48,067 nucleotides of DNA from Tenacibaculum agarivorans (GTDB taxonomy: Bacteria; Bacteroidota; Bacteroidia; Flavobacteriales; Flavobacteriaceae): assembly GCF_001936575.1 (NCBI RefSeq), contig NZ_MSMP01000037.1, forward strand, positions 1 to 48,067. The letters run 5' to 3'. Every line of letters starts with the position of its first letter. Position 1 is the stretch's first letter. The notes beneath the pieces are model-generated. The model did not search any database, had not been told where the DNA came from, and saw only the letters and a list, made by a program, of their open reading frames with translations. Below, one piece after another: positions 23,811 to 30,769 of this stretch. The position numbers were made by a program, and so were the translations under genes.

Positions 23811-24176
23811 ATGAAACACCCAAATAAACAACAACAAAAAAATCAAGAAGAGTTCCTTAAAAACTGCCCTGAAGATCAAAGAGAATTTCATGCACGTATG
23901 TTTCGTCTTGGCAATGTTGCCTATAGGTATCACACCCGATCTAAAGATTTTGAGCCTACAAAAGAGCTATTTAATGAATGGCTTGCCAATATGCCAGATA
24001 GAGGCTTTGCAGATGTGATGAAAGAAAAAGGTTTTGAAGAGGCTAAAACGGCAGCCCCTTTTACACGCTTTGTAATGGAAAAGAATGATATTGGTTACGA
24101 TGAGTTTTTAAAAGCGCATCTTTCTGAGGATGATTACGCCTATCACCTTTCAATGAAAGAAAAGTTAAACGATTAA
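23811..24176 (+). CDS. Conserved unknown protein, paralogue of the 2997-3368 gene
   Basis: 121 residues, charged and helical. It matches the 2997-3368 product along its whole length (shared RLGN, YH, GF, MKE.GFE, F.RFV, IGYD.FL and DY.YH motifs), so the plasmid carries two diverged copies of one family. It follows a strong terminator and so needs its own promoter in the 79-bp gap; no leader repeat is present here. Confidence 0.75.
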   Translation: MKHPNKQQQKNQEEFLKNCPEDQREFHARMFRLGNVAYRYHTRSKDFEPTKELFNEWLANMPDRGFADVMKEKGFEEAKTAAPFTRFVMEKNDIGYDEFLKAHLSEDDYAYHLSMKEKLND

Positions 24177-24183
24177 CTCTTAG

Positions 24184-24495
24184 TTATTCAAAATCCCCCA
24201 TTTGAATAAAGAGCTTTTCTATTTCAAGGCAGATTAATCGGTGGCTATAACCTTCAGGTACTTTTGGAATAATCCCAAATGCCTTATCAAAAGTATCAAA
24301 CCACCAGCGAATGATCTCTGGATCTTCTTCTAAGTGTTCACTCTTGATGCTTTCATTATTTAAGTGTCTCATGAAGGTTTCATCTTTTATGATTTCTTCC
24401 CTTTTGAAGTCGATTTGAAATTGAAGTGTATTGAGTGTTTCTTCAGGAATTACCTTCCCTGAAAACCCCATAAAATTATTTTCCTCACTATTCAT
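24184..24495 (-). CDS. Unknown protein (103 aa)
   Basis: 103 residues, acidic, soluble and helical with several Trp and Phe residues. It converges on the 23811 gene, 7 bp between stops. Not recognised. Start chosen at ATG 24495; no alternative ATG lies nearby upstream. Confidence 0.6.
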   Translation of the reverse strand: MNSEENNFMGFSGKVIPEETLNTLQFQIDFKREEIIKDETFMRHLNNESIKSEHLEEDPEIIRWWFDTFDKAFGIIPKVPEGYSHRLICLEIEKLFIQMGDFE

Positions 24496-24596
24496 TACCT
24501 AATTTGTTGTTGTATTAACGTCTTAAATATAAGTTATTTTATCCTTTGGTCTTTCTTGTTTTAAGATCTTCCTTACTCATCTTATAAATTAAAATA

Positions 24597-24622
24597 CTGC
24601 CTATCTCTGGTAAGATAAGCAG
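24597..24622 (-). terminator. Minus-strand terminator
   Basis: On the minus strand CTGCTTATC and GATAGGCAG pair with one mismatch, followed by TATTTT. It closes the 58-codon gene at 24638-24814. Confidence 0.6.
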
Positions 24623-24637
24623 CATCTTTGGTAGCTT

Positions 24638-24814
24638 TTACCTGTGAATTGCGTGGCTTGCTGCCTTGCCTAATTCTTTAAGTACGATGCGTATTTTTAA
24701 TACTATTGAATTATTATCGACTTCTTTTTCTTCGATAAATAATTGTGGTTTTGTTGCTACAATTTCAATGTGATCTTGTACTTCGATGTTCTTTACTTTT
24801 TTAATAGAATCCAT
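24638..24814 (-). CDS. Small soluble protein (58 aa)
   Basis: An ATG at 24814 (minus) opens 58 codons ending in TAA at 24638-24640. The sequence alternates charged and hydrophobic residues (EVQDHIEIVAT, then SIVLKIRIVLKELG), as in a small beta-sheet followed by a helix, and a terminator follows 16 bp after the stop. The composition looks real, but the length is small and the family unknown. Confidence 0.5.
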   Translation of the reverse strand: MDSIKKVKNIEVQDHIEIVATKPQLFIEEKEVDNNSIVLKIRIVLKELGKAASHAIHR

Positions 24815-25070
24815 AATTAAAAGGTTTTAGAATTAATATTTGTTTTCTTTTTTCGTGCAATGAACTTTAAAACCAAAGCGAATTAAATTAGCAATGAGGG
24901 ATCGAAATTGTGTTTTAATTTTTGGTTGTTCTTTTGCTTCAGAAAAGAGAAATCATTGTTGTAAAATCCTGGTATGGGTACTATTAATTTGTAAGGGTGT
25001 ACTAGCTGTATAAGACCTGAAAATGTAGTTACTTACTTATTGAGTGTATTGTAGAAAAATATGCTTTGTA

Positions 25071-25151
25071 GGGCGTTAAAAACTGCTATCCTTACAATAA
25101 TTACAATGCTGAAAAGAACTACTATCATAGCTAAAGCTTCTTTTAGTCGCC
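25071..25151 (+). repeat. Second copy of the 20364-20446 repeat
   Basis: Begins GGGCGTT, holds a TCCTTACAATAA segment and ends AGCTTCTTTTAGTCGC (25135-25150). Part of the 1.1-kb gene-free stretch 24815-25927, which also holds three hairpins, a leader fragment and an AT-rich repeat block listed below. Confidence 0.6.
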
Positions 25152-25224
25152 TTATCTATAATGTAGCTCTAATTCCATATTTTGTAATTGATTTTCATAC
25201 TATCAGTAACGCATGATCCCTGCA

Positions 25225-25278
25225 GGGAAATAGTTTTTAATCTCTGGCCGCTTCGCTTTGAATTAAAAACACTTTCCC
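25225..25278. other. 17-bp inverted repeat
   Basis: Arms at 25225-25241 and 25262-25278 match at 15 of 17 positions (GGGAAATAG... and ...CACTTTCCC) around a 20-base loop. Next to it is the perfect palindrome CCCTGCAGGG (25218-25227). Confidence 0.6.
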
Positions 25279-25319
25279 CTTCCCTACTCTTTTGAATAAG
25301 GAATCCTCAATTGTTTATT

Positions 25320-25433
25320 GTTAACCTCACGGGTTATTTTTAGGTCATGGTTTTTGTTTCCATCCAGTTGGCTGCGCAGAGCTTGCAGAACTGTATGGAA
25401 TTACAAAAACATCAAAGCAAGAAAAAGGTTAAC
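25320..25433. other. 114-bp folded element
   Basis: Outer arms GTTAACCT (25320-25327) and AGGTTAAC (25426-25433), perfect. An inner imperfect stem pairs GTTTTTGT..CCAT.CAGTT..CTGC (25350-25375) with GCAG..CTG.ATGG..ACAAAAAC (25385-25410). The size and two-level folding suggest a single-strand structure, such as a lagging-strand initiation site, or an RNA. Confidence 0.5.
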
Positions 25434-25463
25434 ACCACTTTCTTACTTTTCATGCCATAAAAA

Positions 25464-25489
25464 TACTCTTGACGGACAAGTCAAGAGTA
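25464..25489 (-). terminator. Hairpin, minus-strand terminator-like
   Basis: TACTCTTGAC (25464-25473), loop of 6, GTCAAGAGTA (25480-25489), perfect. On the minus strand it is followed by TTTTTATGG. Confidence 0.5.
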
Positions 25490-25606
25490 CACAATACAAT
25501 TTCGTCTGCATCTTTTTTTTATTTCATTAATCGAATGGAAGTCTTAAGCCCCCTCCTGGTTCAAAACGTACACTATTCATTATTTAACAATCAAACATTT
25601 TATTAA

Positions 25607-25660
25607 AAATGACATGAACCCTCTTACGCAAGCTTCAGGGGAGCCCATCTAATTTTTAAT
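25607..25660 (+). repeat. Leader fragment
   Basis: Only the middle module of the leader family remains (AATGACATGAACCCTCTT, CTTCAGGGG.GCCCAT, TAATTTTTAATT). The hairpin III and tail parts are lost. It lies about 270 bp upstream of ssb. Confidence 0.6.
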
Positions 25661-25795
25661 TACAGTCATACTTCCTAAAATATTTGTCCGTTATATGAAT
25701 AGTGAGTTATACTGTTGAAGTCGGGGTGATTAAACTTTACATTCGATGAAATAATTTCGGGGTTCCTAATAAGAATTTTCAATTCTGAATGATAT

Positions 25796-25905
25796 ATCGA
25801 TAGATATATACTATATTAAATATGTTTAGTATAGTATAATAGTATTAAATAATGTTGTATATACTGTATATATGTAGTATATTTAATATATAATAATCAG
25901 GCAGT
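25796..25905. repeat. AT-rich repeat block 1 (upstream of ssb)
   Basis: Almost pure A/T. Holds TTAAATAATGTT (25845-25856) and repeated TAGTATA words. The motif TTRAATARTRTT recurs at 26508, 26546, 27719 and 27748. Candidate centromere or operator array for the ParA locus. Confidence 0.55.
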
Positions 25906-25927
25906 TAGCCAATAAAATCAAATTATC

Positions 25928-26269
25928 ATGAGTATTAAAAACAAAGTACAATTAATTGGACATGCGGGACAAGATTCTGAAATCGTAGATTTAGAAAGCG
26001 GAAAAAAAGTAGCGAGAGTTAGTATTGCTGTAAACGAAGATTACAAAAATGCTAACGGAGAAAAGCAAACAAGGACAGAATGGTTTAATTTGGTAGCTTG
26101 GAATTCTGTGGCTACTATTTTTGAGAATTACGTTCAAAAAGGTAAGAAAATTGCAATTGAAGGAAAACTAACCAGTAGATCCTATGAGGATAAAGGAGGA
26201 ACTAAACGTTATGTAACGGAAGTTTTGGTTAATGAAGTTTTATTACTTAGTAACAAAGAATCTGAATAG
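25928..26269 (+). CDS. ssb: Single-stranded DNA-binding protein
   Basis: 113 residues, the OB-fold of bacterial SSB without the usual long acidic C-terminal tail. Visible family features: N-K-V-Q-L-I-G at residues 4-10, R-V-S-I-A-V near 29-34, R-T-E-W-F-N-L-V-A-W (near 48-57) and G-K-K-I-A-I-E-G-K (near 72-80). Chromosomal SSBs end in a DDDIPF-like tip that recruits partners; here the protein ends NKESE, so it may only coat DNA. Plasmid SSBs are typical of leading regions, where they protect incoming single strands. It lies beside the partition genes, between AT-rich repeat blocks. Confidence 0.92.
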   Translation: MSIKNKVQLIGHAGQDSEIVDLESGKKVARVSIAVNEDYKNANGEKQTRTEWFNLVAWNSVATIFENYVQKGKKIAIEGKLTSRSYEDKGGTKRYVTEVLVNEVLLLSNKESE

Positions 26270-26283
26270 TCACATCTAAAAGC

Positions 26284-26321
26284 AAACATGGGGTATACTC
26301 GCCAAAGCCTACCCCATGTTT
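26284..26321 (+). terminator. Terminator-like hairpin H2 with conserved CTCGCCAA loop
   Basis: AAACATGGGGTA (26284-26295) and TACCCCATGTTT (26310-26321) are a perfect 12-bp stem. The 14-base loop contains CTCGCCAAAG, shared with hairpins at 7720 and 31811. It is followed by a copy of the leader tail (AATATTGTTTAATACTAAAATTT) at 26325-26350 with no gene directly behind. Confidence 0.75.
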
Positions 26322-26439
26322 TAAAATATTGTTTAATACTAAAATTTAGTATCGTGAGGACTAAATTAATGAATTTAATCCATACTTACCTGTATATTTT
26401 AAAGAAATAGTTTCTTTCTCTCTTCCACTTTTAATGTTT

Positions 26440-26600
26440 ATATATACTATATGGTATAATATGAAATATGTTAAATCAGTTTAGTATGTTGTATAGTATG
26501 ATATAAGTTAAATAGTATTTAACAATATTTATTATATTTTATCTATTAAATAATGTTTAACAATGTTTAATATACTGAATGTATTTAGTATATTGCATAC
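26440..26600. repeat. AT-rich repeat block 2 (upstream of parA)
   Basis: Contains TTAAATAGTATT (26508-26519), TTAAATAATGTT (26546-26557), several GTTTAGTAT/TTTAGTATAT words and AACAATGTTTAA. Located between ssb and parA, ending just before the parA start. Probable partition site or autoregulatory operator. Confidence 0.55.
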
Positions 26601-26617
26601 ACTTTTAAATTAAAAGA

Positions 26618-27379
26618 ATGAAAACAATCACAAAGTGCTATATTAATAGTAAAGGAGGGGTGGGTAAAACAACATCCGCTGCAAATTGTGCAGCTTCTTT
26701 AGCTATTTTAGGATACAAAATTTTGTTAGTCGATGTTGATTCGCAAGGTAATCTATCCAAAAACTTTGGCGTTGATAAATCGGAGACTACGATTTATGAC
26801 GTTTTTATGAACCAACCTTTTGAGGTATTAAATGTTAGGGAAAACATCGATCTTATCCCTGCTAATTTAGATTTCTCAGGAATTACCTTGAAAATTCAAG
26901 ACGTACTATCAAGAGAGCTGATCTTAAAAAGAAGGCTTACAGAAATTCAAGATCAGTACGATTTTGTGATTATAGATTGCCCTCCTGAAGTCAGTTTAGT
27001 TACCATTAATGCCTTAGCTTGTAGTAAATATGTTACTATTCCAGTAGAAGCAGCACAATTCAGCTTAGATGGTATAGATCAAATGATAGAGTTTATTACT
27101 GATGTTAAAGGTGCTGTAAATGAGGACTTAGAAATACTAGGGATTTTACTAACGAAGTATGACGAGAAATTAAAACGAAGTAAGGCTATTTTAAGAGAAT
27201 TTGATAACAATGGATGGACTCCAGCTCTTTACAATACCAAAATTAGAGATGTTACTGCCATTGCTGATGCTCAGTTTGAACATAAAACCATTTTTGAGTT
27301 TAATAATAAAAGTAACGGAGCTGAGGATTATATGAATTTTACAAAAGAGTGTATTAAAAAGATAGAACAATATGGATAA
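26618..27379 (+). CDS. parA: ParA-family partition ATPase
   Basis: 253 residues. Deviant Walker A K-G-G-V-G-K-T-T at residues 13-20, Walker A' V-D-V-D-S-Q-G-N at about 40-47, Walker B F-V-I-I-D-C-P-P at about 114-121. ParA binds non-specific DNA in the ATP form and moves plasmid copies apart with a centromere-binding partner. The overlapping next gene (8 bp) is the likely partner. No N-terminal HTH domain is present, which fits type Ib-like loci with a small non-ParB partner; in these the partner usually autoregulates the operon from upstream AT-rich repeats. Confidence 0.92.
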   Translation: MKTITKCYINSKGGVGKTTSAANCAASLAILGYKILLVDVDSQGNLSKNFGVDKSETTIYDVFMNQPFEVLNVRENIDLIPANLDFSGITLKIQDVLSRELILKRRLTEIQDQYDFVIIDCPPEVSLVTINALACSKYVTIPVEAAQFSLDGIDQMIEFITDVKGAVNEDLEILGILLTKYDEKLKRSKAILREFDNNGWTPALYNTKIRDVTAIADAQFEHKTIFEFNNKSNGAEDYMNFTKECIKKIEQYG

Positions 27380-27707
27380 TGAAGATAAAAAAGGTCTAGC
27401 TGGTTTATTGGCAGGAGGGAATAACAAGAACACTACCCAAAAAACCACCAAAAAAGAGCCAGCAAAAACCAAAGTAGCTAAAGTTGAAAGTTCTAATGTC
27501 GATAAAAAAGAATACAAGAGACTCTATATTTATGGTTCATCACAAGATTTGCTTTACGATATCGCTTTTACAAAGTTTAGTAATGGAGAATTCGACTACA
27601 CTTTTGGTGATGCAATAAAAGAAGGTTTGGAGCTCTTGGCTAAATCAATGAAAGTGAAAGTGAAAAAAGCGCCTGAGTCTTTTAAAAAGAGTAAAAGAGG
27701 TAAGTAG
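27372..27707 (+). CDS. Small basic centromere-binding partner of ParA (predicted)
   Basis: 111 residues, overlapping parA by 8 bp. Residues 1-48 are flexible, Gly/Asn/Thr/Lys-rich and positively charged; residues 50-95 are predicted to form a strand and helices (KRLYIYGSSQDLL ... FGDAIKEGLELLAKSM), as in ribbon-helix-helix or ParG-like proteins; the end is Lys-rich. Flexible basic N-termini are used by such partners to stimulate ParA ATPase. Family not named with certainty. The AT-rich repeats on both sides (25845, 26508, 26546, 27719, 27748) are candidate binding sites. Confidence 0.65.
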   Translation: MDNEDKKGLAGLLAGGNNKNTTQKTTKKEPAKTKVAKVESSNVDKKEYKRLYIYGSSQDLLYDIAFTKFSNGEFDYTFGDAIKEGLELLAKSMKVKVKKAPESFKKSKRGK

Positions 27708-27708
27708 T

Positions 27709-27805
27709 ATATACTATGTTGAATAATGTTAAACAACACTATATATATTAAATAGTGTTACATATATTCAATAATTAAATAACTGTTTATAATACGTTTT
27801 ATACT
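27709..27805. repeat. AT-rich repeat block 3 (between par and rep)
   Basis: Contains TTGAATAATGTT (27719-27730) and TTAAATAGTGTT (27748-27759), with AACAACACTATAT between them. Same motif family as blocks 1 and 2. May also serve the rep promoter. Confidence 0.55.
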
Positions 27806-27837
27806 AAATCAGGATTTAAGCTGTTATTTAAAATAAT

Positions 27838-29160
27838 ATGGACATGAGTAAGTTAGCTAGATTAGATAATATAAGAATAGACCAAAATATAGGCTACTAT
27901 ATTGATAAATTGAAAAAATACAACGAGGATGAAGACCTATTAAAAAGTTTACTCCTATACATGTGTTTCAATTTTCAAAAGAATCTTTTCGGATATTCTA
28001 CTTTAGATCCTACTCATTTTGCAAGTGTGATGAATCATGGTGTCGAGAATTTAAAGCGAAAACACCCTAATCCTATTTATCACAAATATTCTGGTCGCTC
28101 TAAAGAAGAAGCTGAAATGCTTCAGGAGAAACACGGGAGGGTATCAGCTTACCGTATTTTAGATTCTAGACTAGAAAATGCTTTACTGATATTAATGCAC
28201 GAAGGAACCCTAGATACATACCTTTCAAAAAGTGAATATGCTGAGATTATAAAACTTTCTGATTTTCGATTTATAGAAGATATTCAAGTCGTGATAGAAA
28301 AGCGTAAAAAAGCAAAGAAGCTTACTTACCTATATAAATTAAGTGAACAGTTTGAATATAGTTTAAAAAAAATGTTCTTTAACGCTAATATTTCAACCTA
28401 TAACACACTTAGAAAGAAAAACCTTGAAGATTGGTATTTGAAACTTAAAAATAGAATCAACATTTGTTCAAATAGGGGAGAGAATCAAATAGTATATTCA
28501 ATACAAGAGCTTGCCCAGGTAATGAATATTTCGACGGAAACCCTCGGAAAGAAAGGAGGATTTTCAAGAGTGAAAAACCGTATAAATGATAAATTCAATA
28601 ACACATTTTCACCTGCTGTTACTAACGAGATAGAACAACTTCAACTTTCTTGGGTTAAAGGAAAAGGGGCAAGAACTTATAATACACCCATTGTTAAGTG
28701 GAAAAATAAAAGCAAAGAAGAACTAAAAGCGCTAAATAATATCATTTATACCGACATATTTTTCACTGAATTGTTTAAGGATTTATCTGTTTATTATTCA
28801 AATAATTATGAAAAGTTCTCGCACGGTGAAGCCATTATTTATGAAAGATTTCTTTTATGGTTATTATCTCCTAAAGATTACGAAGTGAAAACAAGTAAAT
28901 ACGTGTCTAATTATGTGGACTATAAAGGTAGGCATGATGATGTTCAGAGAGATGCGATTAGTTTCTTTGAGAAAATAATAAACATTGGTAAGATAAATTT
29001 AGTTGAAAAAATCGTTTATTATAATGACGGGAGATACGTATTTAAAAACAAGTTCAAAGGGCAAGAATTTGAATATTTAGAGATCAAAGATTTGTTTTTT
29101 GAACTGACCCAACACTATAAGTTTTTTGAATCACATTATATGAAATTGATTTTGAAATAA
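27838..29160 (+). CDS. Replication initiator protein (iteron-binding, Rep_3-like)
   Basis: 440 residues, basic, soluble. No strong motif can be quoted, but it has the usual signs of an iteron plasmid initiator: two helical, basic halves consistent with tandem winged helices, one around residues 225-260 with a recognition-like stretch (VMNISTETLGKKGGFSRVKNRIN), and ten iterons beginning 5 bp after its stop. Initiators of this type bind iterons, open the origin and recruit DnaB; dimers repress their own gene and handcuff origins. It is longer than typical Rep_3 proteins (about 300-350). The gene follows the AT-rich block and parA locus. Confidence 0.8.
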   Translation: MDMSKLARLDNIRIDQNIGYYIDKLKKYNEDEDLLKSLLLYMCFNFQKNLFGYSTLDPTHFASVMNHGVENLKRKHPNPIYHKYSGRSKEEAEMLQEKHGRVSAYRILDSRLENALLILMHEGTLDTYLSKSEYAEIIKLSDFRFIEDIQVVIEKRKKAKKLTYLYKLSEQFEYSLKKMFFNANISTYNTLRKKNLEDWYLKLKNRINICSNRGENQIVYSIQELAQVMNISTETLGKKGGFSRVKNRINDKFNNTFSPAVTNEIEQLQLSWVKGKGARTYNTPIVKWKNKSKEELKALNNIIYTDIFFTELFKDLSVYYSNNYEKFSHGEAIIYERFLLWLLSPKDYEVKTSKYVSNYVDYKGRHDDVQRDAISFFEKIINIGKINLVEKIVYYNDGRYVFKNKFKGQEFEYLEIKDLFFELTQHYKFFESHYMKLILK

Positions 29161-29164
29161 TTTA

Positions 29165-29676
29165 CGCTGTGTTCAGGTTGGGGTACTATAGTTTTTGTCA
29201 GACCAATGAGAATCAAAAAAGTATTTTACGCTGTGTTGAAGTTGGGATAATAGAATTTATTTGATTGTTCCCTTTAATTCTACTCGTAGTATTCTGATTG
29301 CAATAGTATTATCCTCATGTTTTTCTAATGGACTACGTAATTAAAATGTGTAGGTACTTTCTTACTTATTCTTACATAGGATAAAAAGTCATTACGCTGT
29401 GTTCAGGTTGGGAGAAACAATGAATATCGCTGTGTTCAGGTTGGAATATCAAAATTTACGCTGTGTTGAAGTTGGGATAATTAATTTTTACGCTGTGTTG
29501 AACTTGGAAGAACTAATAAATATCGCTGTGTTTAACTTGGAATGCCAATATTTACGCTGTGTTAAAGTTGGGATATTAAAATTTACGCTGTGTTGGAGTT
29601 GGAAGAATACAAAAAACAAAAAACTCCAAATGATTGAAAAACAAGGGTTTGAAAATTTACGCTGTGTTGAAGTTGG
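29165..29676 (+). repeat. oriV: Origin of replication with ten 17-bp iterons
   Basis: Ten direct repeats of CGCTGTGTTNADSTTGG begin at 29165, 29229, 29395, 29428, 29459, 29491, 29524, 29555, 29586 and 29660. Seven of them (29395-29602) are spaced 31-33 bp, three helical turns, so they lie on one face of the helix; three outliers flank them. The gap 29246-29394 holds a DnaA-box-like TTATCCTCA. Location behind rep and the regular phasing make this the vegetative origin. Confidence 0.95.
29309..29317 (+). promoter_or_regulatory. DnaA-box-like site
   Basis: TTATCCTCA differs from the consensus TTATCCACA at one base and lies inside the 149-bp gap of the iteron array, where host DnaA could help origin opening. 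Confidence 0.5.
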
Positions 29677-29699
29677 CATCTATTTAATAAAACCTTGAG

Positions 29700-30173
29700 C
29701 CCCGAAACATAAAACAATCTTCAAACCTATCTTCCTGCCCACCCACCCTCCTGCTCAAACGCCGCGAGGCTAAAAAAGGAAAGTAGTGCAGTTCTTTTCC
29801 AAAAGAACCAAAAGGGAGAACAAAGGAACAAGTTGCAAATTCATCTCAAAAAAGACCTTGATACGCCGAATTTCGCAATTTTTAGCCTTAAACGACCATT
29901 TAAAACAAAAAAACAAACTAGGCGCTCGAATTTTTGTTTCAGGCGCTTAAAACGGCTTAAATTGCATCGTTTTTAAAAATGATTTTTTTGATTTTGCGGC
30001 TTTTTTTACAAGCTCAACTATAGATAAAATCTATACTTTGGTGACATTCTGTCAAAAAAAAGCCGCTAACAAAAGCGGCCGTTATCTGCAAATTTGCACA
30101 TATGTTCACGAAAGGGGTTCTCACATCCCTAACGCACAACAAAAATAATAAAATTTCTAACGCTATGATTTTT
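29700..30173. other. Gene-free, hairpin-rich segment beside the origin
   Basis: No gene seen. Contains a diverged CACCCACCC repeat (about 29739-29770), hairpin GTTCTTTT-cc-AAAAGAAC (about 29791-29808) like the second leader hairpin, the inverted 32-bp repeat (29808-29839), GCGGCTTTTTTT (29996-30007) pairing with AAAAAAAGCCGC (30055-30066), TATAGAT-aaa-ATCTATA (30019-30035) and GCCGCT...AGCGGC (about 30063-30078). Could be a single-strand initiation site, an RNA gene or remains of further leader copies. Confidence 0.5.
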
Positions 30174-30444
30174 AAAAGGTATCGAACCTAAAAAAAATCA
30201 ATAGGGTATCGCTTATTTGGGAAGGCTAGGGGGAATCTTCAAGGGCTACAATTCATAATAAATTGGTGTAAAGGTAGACCCGTAAACTATTTGCTTTCAA
30301 ATTTCTCTGCATAAAAAATTACATGAACCCTCTTCCGCAAGCTTCAGGGGAACCCATCCAATTTTTCATTGGAAAATTTGCGCAAAACTTTACTCATGGT
30401 CTGGTAGTTACACAAATTAATTATTAACTAAAATTTGTAAAATT
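30174..30444 (+). repeat. Repeated leader copy G, upstream of the 44-codon gene
   Basis: First hairpin AGGT (30177-30180), loop ATCGA, ACCT (30186-30189). The hairpin I region is replaced by other sequence. CCCT...CAGGGG, then TTTTC-attg-GAAAA within 30359-30380 are kept. The tail is diverged but the distance from hairpin III to the ATG is similar. Confidence 0.7.
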
Positions 30445-30579
30445 ATGTTCAAATTCAAAATTGGTTCTCACCTCGTAACAGTTCAGAAAGTTAAAAATCC
30501 TAAGAGACCAAAACGAACTTTTTGGCAAGTGCTTCAAGAGTTCGGTAAAGAAGCTGCTAGAGTAACACAGCAGCATTAA
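30445..30579 (+). CDS. Small basic protein (44 aa)
   Basis: An ATG at 30445 opens 44 codons ending TAA 30577-30579. Very basic N-terminal half (V-K-N-P-K-R-P-K-R) followed by a helix (FWQVLQEFGKEAARV). Placed exactly like the other leader-controlled genes: leader copy G in front and a strong terminator 11 bp behind. It is the gene nearest the candidate oriT on the leading side in plus orientation. Function unknown; the basic patch suggests nucleic-acid binding. Confidence 0.6.
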   Translation: MFKFKIGSHLVTVQKVKNPKRPKRTFWQVLQEFGKEAARVTQQH

Positions 30580-30590
30580 ACTCAACTTTG

Positions 30591-30616
30591 GACCGCCTTC
30601 GGGTGGTCTTTTTTTA
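30591..30616 (+). terminator. Strong rho-independent terminator
   Basis: GACCGCC (30591-30597), TTCG tetraloop, GGTGGTC (30602-30608), then a run of T. Confidence 0.85.
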
Positions 30617-30652
30617 TTCACCGTAGCCAGAACTGGAGGATCAAAACATAAA

Positions 30653-30674
30653 AAACACCCTTTTGAGGGTGTTT
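30653..30674. terminator. Bidirectional hairpin
   Basis: AAACACCC (30653-30660), loop TTTTGA, GGGTGTTT (30667-30674), flanked by A-run on the left and T residues on the right. It separates the convergent 30445 and 30770 genes. Two triloop hairpins, TCACG-ttc-CGTGA (30679-30691) and TGTCG-cca-CGACA (30701-30713), follow. Confidence 0.7.
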
Positions 30675-30769
30675 GATTTCACGTTCCGTGAGTCGAAGGT
30701 TGTCGCCACGACATGGCCTCCACTATTTCAAATGTATTGATTTACTACTCTTTTTTTCTTAATAATACC

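Noticed and set aside
25318..25530. Plus-strand 70-codon frame
   Set aside because: Overlaps the 114-bp fold and the perfect 10-bp hairpin; composition is not protein-like.
29165..29676. CRISPR array
   Set aside because: Repeats of 17 bp at 31-33 bp spacing with AT-rich, short spacers behind a rep gene are iterons; no cas genes are present.
29399..29698. 99-codon frame with repeated residues
   Set aside because: It is a translation of the iteron array; the repeats are DNA-level.
30424..30621. Minus-strand 65-codon frame
   Set aside because: Antisense to the 44-codon gene and its terminator.
30675..30720. Partial tRNA
   Set aside because: A TTCGACTC-like T-arm word appears on the minus strand, but no acceptor, D or anticodon arm can be built; two triloop hairpins explain the pairing.
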